Source of the DNA: Desulfobacterales bacterium
GTDB lineage: Bacteria > Desulfobacterota > Desulfobacteria > Desulfobacterales > Desulfobacteraceae
Direction: 5' to 3'
DNA length: 15,135 nt
NCBI GenBank assembly: GCA_022361315.1
Contig: JAKSBB010000768.1
Coordinates: forward strand, 1-15,135
Of this stretch, positions 1-7,190 are shown in pieces. The notes below the pieces were generated by a model. That model ran no database searches. It had not been told where the DNA came from and saw only the letters and a list, made by a program, of their open reading frames with translations. How positions within the stretch are numbered: position 1 is the stretch's first letter; each line of letters starts with the position of its first letter. A program made the position numbers and the translations under genes.

Positions 1-1
1 C

Positions 2-196
2 CCCACCATTGAAAACGATGTGATTGTCTATTCCGGTGCCACTATATTAGGCGGGGATACCGTGATCGGGGCCCGTTCCGTCGTGGGCGGCAACGTATGG
101 CTCACCCGTTCCATCCCCCCCGACACCAAGGTCTTCATCGAAAATCCCAGACTCATCATAAAAAATCAGGAAAAAGACCATGAAAAAGTTAGTTGA
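2..196 (+). CDS. cysE: Serine O-acetyltransferase, C-terminal fragment (5' end outside window)
   Basis: This is the last 64 codons of a left-handed beta-helix acyltransferase. Serine O-acetyltransferase transfers acetyl from acetyl-CoA to L-serine, giving the O-acetylserine used by the next gene product. The visible part carries hexapeptide repeats ([20 protein letters not shown], then [13 protein letters not shown]) and the family's C-terminal turn around SIPPDTKV. The catalytic histidines lie upstream of the window. The reading frame is open from base 2 and ends with TGA at 194-196, 17 bases inside cysK. The call rests on the repeat pattern, the GGNVW segment typical of the EpsC/SAT type, and the cysK overlap. 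Another hexapeptide acyltransferase is possible from sequence alone, but context makes this unlikely. Confidence 0.85.
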   Translation, partial: PTIENDVIVYSGATILGGDTVIGARSVVGGNVWLTRSIPPDTKVFIENPRLIIKNQEKDHEKVS

Positions 197-1100
197 CCTG
201 ACCCAGGCCTGCGGCAACACGCCCCTGGTATATCTTGAAAATGCCTCAAAGGACTGCGGTGCAAATTTATACGCCAAACTTGAATTTTTCAATCCCGTGT
301 CCAGCGTCAAGGACAGGATCGGCCGTGCCATGATCGAAGACGGTATCCGCAACGGGAAAATCAACAATAATACGGTTATTGTGGAACCCACATCGGGAAA
401 TACCGGTATCGCCCTTGCCTTTGTGGCCCGGGTAAAAGGGTTGAAACTCATCCTCACCATGCCCGAGACCATGAGCCTGGAACGGCGTCAGCTTCTCCGC
501 CACCTGGGGGCGGAACTGGTACTCACCCCGGGCGCCAAGGGCATGAAAGGCGCCATTGCGGAGGCACATAACATCGTGGAAACATCCGACAACGCCTTTA
601 TGCCGGATCAGTTTTCCAACCCGGCCAATCCGGCCATCCACAGGGAGACCACCGGGCCGGAAATTTGGGAAGCCACCGAAGGAGACATCGACATCTTTGT
701 GGCCGGTGTCGGCACCGGGGGGACCATTTCCGGCGTCTCCGAATTCATCAAGGGTAAAAAACCGGAGCTGCTCAGCATTGCCGTTGAACCCAAGGACTCT
801 CCGGTGATTTCCGGCGGCCAGCCCGGCCCCCACAAGATCCAGGGTATCGGTGCCGGTTTCATTCCCGACAACCTGAACAAAGAGATCATTGACGGGATCT
901 TCCAGGTGGAGGCCGATGAAGCCATGACAGGGGCGAGACAATTGGCCAGAAGCAACGGCATGCTCTGCGGCATCTCTTCCGGTGCCAACTTCCACACGGC
1001 CTTTGAAACCGGTAAAAAACACCCGGGAAAAAATATCGTGTTCGTTGTCTGCGATACGGGTGAGCGTTACATCAGCACGGACCTGTTCACAGACAAGTAA
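180..1100 (+). CDS. cysK: Cysteine synthase A (O-acetylserine sulfhydrylase)
   Basis: This cytosolic PLP enzyme makes L-cysteine from O-acetylserine and sulfide. It has 306 residues, the usual length for the family. The PLP-binding lysine is K44 in the NPVSSVKDR motif. The substrate loop PTSGNTG is at 70-76. The phosphate-binding glycine-rich loop [10 protein letters not shown] and the IQGIGAGF segment follow, and CGISSGAN lies near the C-terminus. ATG at 180 is preceded by AGGAA at 168-172 with suitable spacing. The start lies 17 bases inside the preceding acetyltransferase gene, so the two are probably translated together. In a sulfide-producing organism this enzyme would draw directly on respiratory sulfide; that is inference. 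A cystathionine beta-synthase-like role is less likely because there is no extra CBS domain. Confidence 0.95.
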   Translation: MKKLVDLTQACGNTPLVYLENASKDCGANLYAKLEFFNPVSSVKDRIGRAMIEDGIRNGKINNNTVIVEPTSGNTGIALAFVARVKGLKLILTMPETMSLERRQLLRHLGAELVLTPGAKGMKGAIAEAHNIVETSDNAFMPDQFSNPANPAIHRETTGPEIWEATEGDIDIFVAGVGTGGTISGVSEFIKGKKPELLSIAVEPKDSPVISGGQPGPHKIQGIGAGFIPDNLNKEIIDGIFQVEADEAMTGARQLARSNGMLCGISSGANFHTAFETGKKHPGKNIVFVVCDTGERYISTDLFTDK

Positions 1101-1113
1101 CTACCCAAATCCA

Positions 1114-1151
1114 CCGGGCCGATGAAATTTTCCATTTCACCGTCCCGGCCC
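1114..1151 (+). terminator. Possible stem-loop after cysK (weak terminator candidate)
   Basis: Arms GGGCCG (1116-1121) and CGGCCC (1146-1151) enclose an inner pair TGAAAT (1123-1128) and ATTTCA (1134-1139). It lies just after the cysK stop. No U-run follows, so it is not a canonical intrinsic terminator. It may stabilise the cysK 3' end or be chance. Confidence 0.3.
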
Positions 1152-1184
1152 CTTGCCAATCTAATTTTCTGTACATACGTTTAG

Positions 1185-1261
1185 CCCGGATATTTCGTGG
1201 CACTTTGCTTTTTTAAGAAAAAATACGCTGGAAAGCAAAAACACCTCGTGAAATATCCAGG
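1185..1261. repeat. Nested imperfect inverted repeat upstream of rarD
   Basis: The outer arms are CCCGGATATTTC (1185-1196) and GAAATATCCAGG (1250-1261), which pair over 12 positions with one mismatch. Inside them TTTGCTTT (1204-1211) pairs with AAAGCAAA (1232-1239), leaving an A/T-rich loop. Together they could form a long interrupted hairpin in the cysK-rarD gap, ending 16 bases before the rarD ribosome binding site. It might be a leader RNA structure, a protein-binding dyad, or the remnant of a small dispersed repeat. Copy number elsewhere in the genome cannot be judged from this window. Confidence 0.6.
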
Positions 1262-1288
1262 TTTGTCCTTTAATTTTGGGAGTAGCGT

Positions 1289-2194
1289 ATGAATCAGAAA
1301 ACTTACGGTGTGGTGCTCGGTCTGGCCGCCTTTGGGGCCTGGGGATTGTTGCCGGCATACTGGAAACAGCTCCAGACGGTGAATCCCTTTGAAATTCTCT
1401 GCCACAGAATTATCTGGTCCTGCGTATTTCTCTTCTATATCATCGCATTTAAACGACGGGCCGCGGAAGTCACCGCCATTGCCAAATCCCCCTCGACCAT
1501 GAAAGGTCTGATCCTCTCCGGCCTCATCATCGGTCTCAACTGGTTTATCTACATCTGGGCCGTGAACTCCGGCCGGGTGGTGGAGACCAGCCTCGGATAT
1601 TATATGAACCCCATGTTCAACGTGGCCCTGGGCTTTATCCTTCTGGGCGAACGGTTCAGCCGGCTGCAATGGGTGGCCGTGATGTTTGCGGCTGCCGGAG
1701 TGGCCTACTCCCTGGTCGCATACGGTACCCTGCCGCTATTTGCCATCGCCCTGGCCATAAGTTTCGGCCTTTACGGATTCTCCAGAAAAAAAATCAATGC
1801 GGCCCCCATTCCCGGCCTCTTTATTGAAACCCTTGTGCTTTTCCTCCCGGCCTTCGGCTACGTGCTTTACCAGTATCTGGAAGCCGGCAGTCCGTTCCTG
1901 CGCGACCCTGCTATCACCCTCTGGTGCATCGGCTCCGGCGTTGTTACCAGCCTGCCGTTACTCTGGTTTGCAGCCGCAGCCAAGCGTCTGAACCTGTCCA
2001 CCATCGGTATTCTCCAGTATCTCGCCCCGTCAATCGCATTTATATTAGGCGTTTTTGTATATAAAGAACCATTTACCCGGCACAGCCTGATTACCTTCAG
2101 TTTTATCTGGGTGGGGGTATTGCTGTATATCCGGGAATCTTTGATGGGTTCACGAAGAAATGGCAAGACCCGCCCAACACGTAAGATGTCTTGA
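1289..2194 (+). CDS. rarD: EamA-family permease RarD (drug/metabolite transporter superfamily)
   Basis: This is an inner-membrane protein of 301 residues with about ten hydrophobic segments forming two EamA repeats (roughly 6-137 and 147-285). The RarD subtype is recognised by the N-terminal GLAAFGAWGLLPAYWK stretch, the LCHRIIWS segment near residue 40, LNWFIYIWAVNSG near 85-95, and the ETSLGYYMNP motif at 99-108. The substrate is unknown. The family name comes from a chloramphenicol-sensitivity link in Pseudomonas that does not define transport. GGGAG at 1278-1282 lies seven bases before the ATG, which supports this start. The gene stands alone between cysK (188-base gap with an inverted repeat) and the sensor kinase (128-base gap). 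The basic tail after residue 286 is probably cytoplasmic. Confidence 0.9.
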   Translation: MNQKTYGVVLGLAAFGAWGLLPAYWKQLQTVNPFEILCHRIIWSCVFLFYIIAFKRRAAEVTAIAKSPSTMKGLILSGLIIGLNWFIYIWAVNSGRVVETSLGYYMNPMFNVALGFILLGERFSRLQWVAVMFAAAGVAYSLVAYGTLPLFAIALAISFGLYGFSRKKINAAPIPGLFIETLVLFLPAFGYVLYQYLEAGSPFLRDPAITLWCIGSGVVTSLPLLWFAAAAKRLNLSTIGILQYLAPSIAFILGVFVYKEPFTRHSLITFSFIWVGVLLYIRESLMGSRRNGKTRPTRKMS

Positions 2195-2218
2195 CTTCAC
2201 CCTTCTCTTGACTTCACC
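2189..2218 (+). repeat. Short tandem repeat at the end of rarD
   Basis: TCTTGACTTCACC occurs at 2189-2201 and again at 2206-2218, a 17-base period. The first copy covers the rarD stop codon. The second copy supplies the TTGACT of a possible promoter for the kinase gene. It probably arose by a small duplication. Confidence 0.6.
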
Positions 2219-2283
2219 GGGCTTTGGTTGGATACTAAGCCATATTAACGAACGTTAACAATTGCAGCTCACCATAGTCAAAT
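2208..2283 (+). promoter_or_regulatory. Candidate promoter(s) and dyad operator for the hybrid kinase gene
   Basis: Two sigma-70-like arrangements are visible. One is TTGACT (2208-2213), 17 bases, GATACT (2231-2236). The other is TTAACA (2255-2260), 17 bases, TCAAAT (2278-2283). A perfect dyad TTAACG-AA-CGTTAA (2245-2258) lies just after the first and overlaps the -35 of the second, so it is well placed as an operator. The promoters are matched by eye and neither is strong. Confidence 0.35.
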
Positions 2284-2290
2284 CTCATTG

Positions 2291-2318
2291 TCACCTGCGA
2301 TTTTCGCAGGTGAGGAGG
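2291..2318 (+). promoter_or_regulatory. Leader hairpin abutting the kinase ribosome binding site
   Basis: TCACCTGCGA (2291-2300) and TCGCAGGTGA (2304-2313) form a perfect 10-bp stem with a three-base loop. The right arm runs into the Shine-Dalgarno GAGGAGG (2312-2318), whose first two bases are in the stem. The TTG start follows four bases later. The structure could limit ribosome access. It has no U-run, so it is not a canonical intrinsic terminator. Confidence 0.65.
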
Positions 2319-2322
2319 CGTT

Positions 2323-5300
2323 TTGGGTGTAATAAGGAAAAAAGCCATCACCAGGACGTTTTGCCTGGGCTTTGCCCTGCTTTTCATTTTCATGGGTGGG
2401 GGCGGACTGTTTTTCTTAAACGAAATCAAAACCTTTTCCCGGCTCACCAGTTCCATTTACCACCACCCCCTTGTGGTATCCAACACGTCCCTTGAGTGTA
2501 GTCTGACCATCACCAAAATGCACCGGACCATGAAGGATATCGTTCTGTTCTCAAATCCGGCGCTCATTTCCGGTGAGGTTGAACGGGTCGATCAATACGA
2601 GGCCCGGGTCTACCAGAACCTGGACATCATTCGGGAAAAAATCCTCGGTGCCCGCGGCAGGGCACTGGAAAGGGAGGCCAGAGATCTTTTCAAAGCCTGG
2701 AAACCCATCCGGCAGGAAGTCATCCGACTGGTACGCGGCAATCAGGTGGAAGCGGCGGCCCTGATCACCAAAAACAAAGGGGCTCTCCATGTGGACCGGA
2801 TGGAAGCCAAGATGGCGGAACTTACCGCATACGCCAGAAATAAAGCATCTGAATTTCTGGCAGCATCCGACGCCACCGGCAAAAAGATCAAGTCCATGTC
2901 CATTGTTTTTCTAGGGATCGGCCTGACCTTCCTCCTGATCATTGCCGGGCTGACGCTGACAACCGCATCCCGCTATGAAGGCGAACTGGTTCAAAGCGAA
3001 CATCACCACAGAATCATCTTTGAAAAATCCCCCCTGGGTATGATCCGGTTTTCTCCCGACGGTATCATTGAAGACATGAACAACAAATTTGCAGAACTCA
3101 TGGGGGCGTCCAGGAAACAGCTTATAGGTTTCAACACTGCCACCCAGAGTTCTCCTGAGATGCAGACCGCCCTGAAACGGGCCCTTTCCGGACGGACCTC
3201 AGTATACGAAGACGAATACACCTCAGTCACCGGAAATAAGAAATTGTTCCTGAGGGTGATTTTCAACCCGGTTAACCCGGGCTCCGAAACCACCGAGGTA
3301 ATTGCCACTCTGGAGGATATCACCGAGCGAAAGGCGGCGGAGCAGGCCCTGAAAGAAAATGAACGGCGACTGGATACCATCTTCAATTCAGTTCAGACCG
3401 GTATTTTTATTGTTGACCGGGAAACCCGGACCCTTCTGGACGTCAACGCCGCTGCAGAGATGATGGTGGGGATTCCGAAGCCGGAGATGATCGGGAAGAT
3501 CTGCCACAATTTTGTCTGCCCGGCTGACCGGGAAAGCTGCCCGGTGGTGGACCTCGGTCAGACCGTGGATAAGTCGGAACGGATTCTCCTGACGGCAGGC
3601 AACGAAGAACGTCCCATATTGAAAACCGTCACCGAAGTCACCATCCGGGGCAGAGCCTGCCTCCTTGAATGCTTTGTGGATATTGGTAAGCAAAAGGAAA
3701 TTGAACAGGGTCTTCGGGATGCCAAGGAAGCTGCCGAAGCCGCCAGCCGCGCGAAAGCAGATTTTCTGGCCAATATGAGCCACGAAATCCGCACCCCCAT
3801 GAACGGGGTCATCGGTATGACTGAACTTCTGTCAGACACCCCCCTGACAGCGGAACAGCAGGAATTTGTCGGAACCATTGGAAAAAGTGCCGAAGCCCTG
3901 CTGGCCATCATCAACGATATTCTGGATCACTCCAAGATAGATGCTGGCAAGATGGAACTGGAGTCCATAGAATTCAACCTTCGGCCGCTTCTGGAGGATA
4001 TTGCCGACCTGACGGCGGTGCGGGTATATGAAAAAGGACTCGAGTACTGCACCATCATCCATCCCCAGACCCCTTCATACCTGATCGGGGATCCGGGAAG
4101 ACTTCGCCAGGTCCTGCTGAATCTCATCAGCAACGCAGTCAAATTCACCCATCAGGGTGAAATTGTTGTGGAGACCCGGGTGACACATGAAACCCGGAAC
4201 CGGGCTGTGGTCAAATTTTCAGTGACAGATACCGGCATCGGCATCCCTGCGGAAAAGGTGGACACCTTGTTCGATGCATTTTCCCAGGTGGACACCTCCA
4301 CCACAAGGGAATTCGGCGGTACAGGTCTGGGGCTTGCCATATCCAGACAGCTTACAGAGCTTATGGGGGGACATATCAGTGTAACCTCTGCGCCGGATAA
4401 AGGGTCCTGCTTCAGTTTCACCACCGTGTTTGATAAACCGGATCCGGAGAAGGTTCGTCCGCCCCTTCCCCGGGAAAAACTAGACCACCGACGCATCCTG
4501 GTGGTGGATGACAATGATACCAACCGGATGATTCTCCGGGAGGAGCTTAGCCGCTGGGGCTGCCGCTTTGAAGAAGCCCCCGACGGCCATACGGCTCTGG
4601 ACAAACTCAATACGGCTGCAGCAAATGGGAAAAATTTTGATATCGCCATCATAGACATGCAGATGCCCGGCATGGACGGCGCAACCCTGGGCAAAACCAT
4701 CCGTGAGACCCCTGCCCTGAATGCTCTGCAGATGATCATGCTCACCTCCATGGGCATGCGGGGGGATGCCAAACGCTTCGGAGATATCGGTTTTGCAGCC
4801 TACCTGAACAAACCCATCAAACAGCGGGAACTCTATGACTGCCTGAGCATGGTCAGCCCGGTATCCGCAGAATCCTCCCAAACGGCCCGCCCGCTGATTA
4901 CCCGTCACGCCATCGCCGAGCACCGGGCATCCGGCACATCCGCAGTAAAACTGCTGCTTGCCGAGGACAATCATATCAATAAAAAGGTGGCGCTGGGCGC
5001 TCTTCGGAAAATGGGACTGTCCGCAGATGCGGTGACCAACGGAGAAGAGGTGTTGGAGGCATTGGCAGACGGGGATTACGATCTGGTGCTCATGGACTGC
5101 CAGATGCCCAAAATGGACGGCTATGAAGCCACCCGCCGGATCAGATCAGGAGATTCCGGCATCAGGAATCCCGATATCACCATCATCGCCATGACGGCCA
5201 ATGCCATGAAAGGGGACCGGGCCAAATGCCTGGATGCCGGGATGAATGACTACCTGGCCAAGCCCGTAAAGAAAAAGGACCTGGTCGCCATATTGGAAAA

Positions 5301-5340
5301 ATGGCTCCAGGTCCCTATACTCAATAACCCAACGGTGTGA
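2323..5340 (+). CDS. Membrane-bound hybrid sensor histidine kinase (PAS-PAS-HisKA-HATPase-REC-REC)
   Basis: This 1005-residue inner-membrane signalling kinase is likely to pass phosphate through its own receivers to an external HPt protein. TM1 is at about 9-32. An alpha-helical periplasmic sensor resembling four-helix-bundle domains spans about 33-190, and TM2 is at about 192-215. Two PAS domains follow (about 228-340 and 348-460), then HisKA with phospho-acceptor H487 in the SHEIRTP motif. The ATPase domain shows N604, the DTGIG box at 636-640 and GGTGLG at 665-670. REC1 has D729/D730, D778, T808 and K830; REC2 has E881/D882, D925, T958 and K980. Both receivers therefore look intact. No HPt domain is present. 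The second PAS carries C394, C399 and C406. The start is TTG with a strong SD; the next in-frame ATG (residue 24) would cut TM1. The signal sensed is unknown. Confidence 0.93.
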   Translation: MGVIRKKAITRTFCLGFALLFIFMGGGGLFFLNEIKTFSRLTSSIYHHPLVVSNTSLECSLTITKMHRTMKDIVLFSNPALISGEVERVDQYEARVYQNLDIIREKILGARGRALEREARDLFKAWKPIRQEVIRLVRGNQVEAAALITKNKGALHVDRMEAKMAELTAYARNKASEFLAASDATGKKIKSMSIVFLGIGLTFLLIIAGLTLTTASRYEGELVQSEHHHRIIFEKSPLGMIRFSPDGIIEDMNNKFAELMGASRKQLIGFNTATQSSPEMQTALKRALSGRTSVYEDEYTSVTGNKKLFLRVIFNPVNPGSETTEVIATLEDITERKAAEQALKENERRLDTIFNSVQTGIFIVDRETRTLLDVNAAAEMMVGIPKPEMIGKICHNFVCPADRESCPVVDLGQTVDKSERILLTAGNEERPILKTVTEVTIRGRACLLECFVDIGKQKEIEQGLRDAKEAAEAASRAKADFLANMSHEIRTPMNGVIGMTELLSDTPLTAEQQEFVGTIGKSAEALLAIINDILDHSKIDAGKMELESIEFNLRPLLEDIADLTAVRVYEKGLEYCTIIHPQTPSYLIGDPGRLRQVLLNLISNAVKFTHQGEIVVETRVTHETRNRAVVKFSVTDTGIGIPAEKVDTLFDAFSQVDTSTTREFGGTGLGLAISRQLTELMGGHISVTSAPDKGSCFSFTTVFDKPDPEKVRPPLPREKLDHRRILVVDDNDTNRMILREELSRWGCRFEEAPDGHTALDKLNTAAANGKNFDIAIIDMQMPGMDGATLGKTIRETPALNALQMIMLTSMGMRGDAKRFGDIGFAAYLNKPIKQRELYDCLSMVSPVSAESSQTARPLITRHAIAEHRASGTSAVKLLLAEDNHINKKVALGALRKMGLSADAVTNGEEVLEALADGDYDLVLMDCQMPKMDGYEATRRIRSGDSGIRNPDITIIAMTANAMKGDRAKCLDAGMNDYLAKPVKKKDLVAILEKWLQVPILNNPTV

Positions 5341-5348
5341 TTTCTATT

Positions 5349-6521
5349 CTAAACCATCTTCCCATCTTTCCAGAAGGGTGACATCTGCCTGAGCCTGTCA
5401 ATGGCCGGAATCAATGTCTCAACAATCACGTCCATCTCTTCCTTTGTGTTGTAATGGGAGAGGGAAAACCGGATGGTACCGTGGGCGGATTTAAACGGGA
5501 CTTCCATGGCCATGAGCACATGGGAGGGGTCCAGTGAGCCGGAGGTACAGGCTGAGCCGGATGAGGCACAGATACCTTTGCGGTCCATGAGCATGAGAAT
5601 GGACTCCCCTTCCACGGCGTCAAATCCGATGGACAGGGTATTGGGCAGACGATTCTCCGTATCACCGTTCACCGACGTTGCAGGAATTTCGGACAGCAGC
5701 CTGGATTCCAGATAGTCCCGCAATTCCTTCACCTCGGTATTCATGGTACTGAGGTGTTCTTTGGCCATTTCACAGGCCTTGCCCAGTCCGATGATGGAGA
5801 CGGTGTTTTCCGTACCGCCCCTGCGGCCGCCTTCCTGATGACCGCCGATAAGAAAGGCCGGAAATTTGATCCCCTTCTTCACATAGAGGGCACCCACACC
5901 TTTGGGGGCATGAATTTTATGACCGGACAGGGACAGCATATCAACACCTGCGGCCTGTACGTCTATAGGCACCTTACCGGTGGCCTGAACCGCATCCGTA
6001 TGGAAAAGGATGCCTTTTTCCCGGGCTTTTTCAGCCACGTCTGCAATGGGAAAAATCACGCCGGTTTCATTGTTGGCCCACATCAGGGAAATCACGGCCG
6101 TATCTTCGGACATGGCATTGTACAGGGTGTCCAGATCCAGACGCCCCTTGGTGTCCACCGGAACAAAGGTGACCCGGTAGCCCTTTTGGTCGCCGAGATA
6201 AGAAAAGAAATTTTTAATGGCCGGATGCTCCACAGCAGAGGTAATCAGGTGCTTTCGTTCGGGATACATGGAAATGGCGGCGTTGATGGCAGCATTGTCG
6301 CTTTCCGTGCCGCAGGAGGTGAAAATGATTTCCTCCGGTGTGGCGTTGATCAGATCGGCCACCCGTTGCCTGGCCTGCCGAATTTTTTTCCCCACCTCAT
6401 CACCGAATGTATACATGGATGAAGGGTTGCCGTAGAACTCCCCGAGGTAGGGAAGCATTTCCTGAATCACCTCGTCGGCCACTTTGGTGGTGGCGTTGTT
6501 GTCCGTATAGATAACGTCCAT
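5349..6521 (-). CDS. nifS: Cysteine desulfurase NifS
   Basis: This PLP enzyme removes sulfur from L-cysteine and hands it, as a persulfide, to the NifU scaffold for Fe-S cluster assembly. The product is 390 residues. The PLP lysine is K202 in SGHKIHAPKG and the persulfide cysteine is C325 in SSGSACTSGS, the same numbers as in Azotobacter NifS as I recall them. H99 (VEHP), the WANNETG segment and the RGGTENT motif are also present. The frame is open for 20 more codons upstream, but ATG at 6521 is chosen because AGGA at 6530-6533 precedes it by eight bases and the family begins at MDVIYTDNNATT. It follows nifU by 25 bases, so the pair is an operon. It converges on the kinase gene with eight bases between stops and no visible terminator. 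Group I NifS enzymes of this type also serve general Fe-S assembly. Confidence 0.94.
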   Translation of the reverse strand: MDVIYTDNNATTKVADEVIQEMLPYLGEFYGNPSSMYTFGDEVGKKIRQARQRVADLINATPEEIIFTSCGTESDNAAINAAISMYPERKHLITSAVEHPAIKNFFSYLGDQKGYRVTFVPVDTKGRLDLDTLYNAMSEDTAVISLMWANNETGVIFPIADVAEKAREKGILFHTDAVQATGKVPIDVQAAGVDMLSLSGHKIHAPKGVGALYVKKGIKFPAFLIGGHQEGGRRGGTENTVSIIGLGKACEMAKEHLSTMNTEVKELRDYLESRLLSEIPATSVNGDTENRLPNTLSIGFDAVEGESILMLMDRKGICASSGSACTSGSLDPSHVLMAMEVPFKSAHGTIRFSLSHYNTKEEMDVIVETLIPAIDRLRQMSPFWKDGKMV

Positions 6522-6546
6522 GGTATTTTTCCTATTCTTTGCCCGC

Positions 6547-7119
6547 TTATTCGTTACCTTCAGGGGCCTTTGCCGTTTCAATCACTTCTTCAATCCGGTC
6601 GAGGCATTTACCGCAGCCGCCGCCGGCCTTCAGATAGTTGGTCACGTCCTCGGTGGTTTCAAGTCCGTTCTGCTTCACGGCGTCGATGATTTCAAGATCT
6701 GTGACGTCAAAGCATTCGCAAACCATTTCACCGGGTTTTGCAAGGATTTCAATCCCCCTGAAGTCTGCAATGGCTTTTTTAAGGGCGGCCTGCCCCATGA
6801 CCGAGCAATGCATCTTTTCCTTGGGCAGTCCCCCCAGGAAATCGGAAATATCGTCATTGGTGATCTTGGCTGCTTCGTCCAGGGTCATGCCTTTGATGAT
6901 TTCCGTCAGTGCGGAAGAGGAGGCCACGGCACTGGCGCATCCGAAAGTCATGAACGATGCGTCGATAATCCGCTCGTTGTCATTGACTTTGAGAAAGAGT
7001 TTCAGGGCATCGCCGCAGTTCAGTGAGCCGGTTTCCCCGACAGCGTTCGCATCTTTGAGTTCCCCCACATTTTTGGGGTGTAGAAAATGTTCTTTTACTT
7101 TATCCGTGTAGTCCCACAT
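6547..7119 (-). CDS. nifU: Fe-S cluster assembly scaffold NifU (scaffold plus [2Fe-2S] domain, no Nfu domain)
   Basis: This protein builds transient Fe-S clusters from iron and NifS-derived sulfur. It has 190 residues. The N-terminal IscU-like scaffold (about 1-125) has the three cluster ligands C35, C61 and C105, with D37 beside the first. A BFD-like ferredoxin domain follows with C134, C136, C169 and C172, the CxC...CxxC pattern of a permanent [2Fe-2S] cluster. The C-terminal Nfu domain found in full-length NifU (about 300 residues) is absent: the frame ends 18 residues after the last cysteine in a charged tail. AGGAG at 7128-7132 lies eight bases before the ATG. It is transcribed ahead of nifS, probably from its own promoter. 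No nitrogenase gene is nearby, so a housekeeping role is more likely than nitrogen fixation. Confidence 0.94.
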   Translation of the reverse strand: MWDYTDKVKEHFLHPKNVGELKDANAVGETGSLNCGDALKLFLKVNDNERIIDASFMTFGCASAVASSSALTEIIKGMTLDEAAKITNDDISDFLGGLPKEKMHCSVMGQAALKKAIADFRGIEILAKPGEMVCECFDVTDLEIIDAVKQNGLETTEDVTNYLKAGGGCGKCLDRIEEVIETAKAPEGNE

Positions 7120-7162
7120 GGTTTATTCTCCTTTTTTGGCCCCCGGGCCGATGTCTGGATAA

Positions 7163-7190
7163 AAAATACTACAGGGTGGTAGATTGTCAA
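7163..7190 (-). promoter_or_regulatory. Candidate promoter of nifU-nifS with internal dyad
   Basis: Reading the minus strand, TTGACA (7185-7190) is a perfect -35 box, followed by a 16-base spacer and TATTTT (7163-7168). The spacer holds a dyad CTAC-N6-GTAG (7169-7182), positioned where a repressor would block RNA polymerase. The -35 overlaps the sfsA stop codon. A cluster-sensing Rrf2-type regulator would be plausible, but the dyad does not match the IscR consensus that I know. Confidence 0.55.

Noticed and set aside
267..1022. 251-codon open frame antisense to cysK
   Set aside because: It lies wholly inside a clear cysteine synthase gene, has no recognisable domain, and is the usual by-product of GC-rich third positions.
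5754..6422. 222-codon open frame antisense to nifS
   Set aside because: nifS has all catalytic motifs in its own frame. The antisense product shows no family features.
6522..6581. 20-residue N-terminal extension of NifS
   Set aside because: The extension would overlap the end of nifU, is very basic, and lacks family similarity. ATG at 6521 has a fitting ribosome binding site.
5349..7119. nifU-nifS as part of a nitrogen-fixation cluster
   Set aside because: No nitrogenase or other nif gene is in the window. NifU/NifS pairs commonly serve general Fe-S assembly in anaerobes.
7169..7182. IscR type 1 binding site before nifU
   Set aside because: Only a short CTAC/GTAG dyad is present. It does not match the longer IscR consensus.
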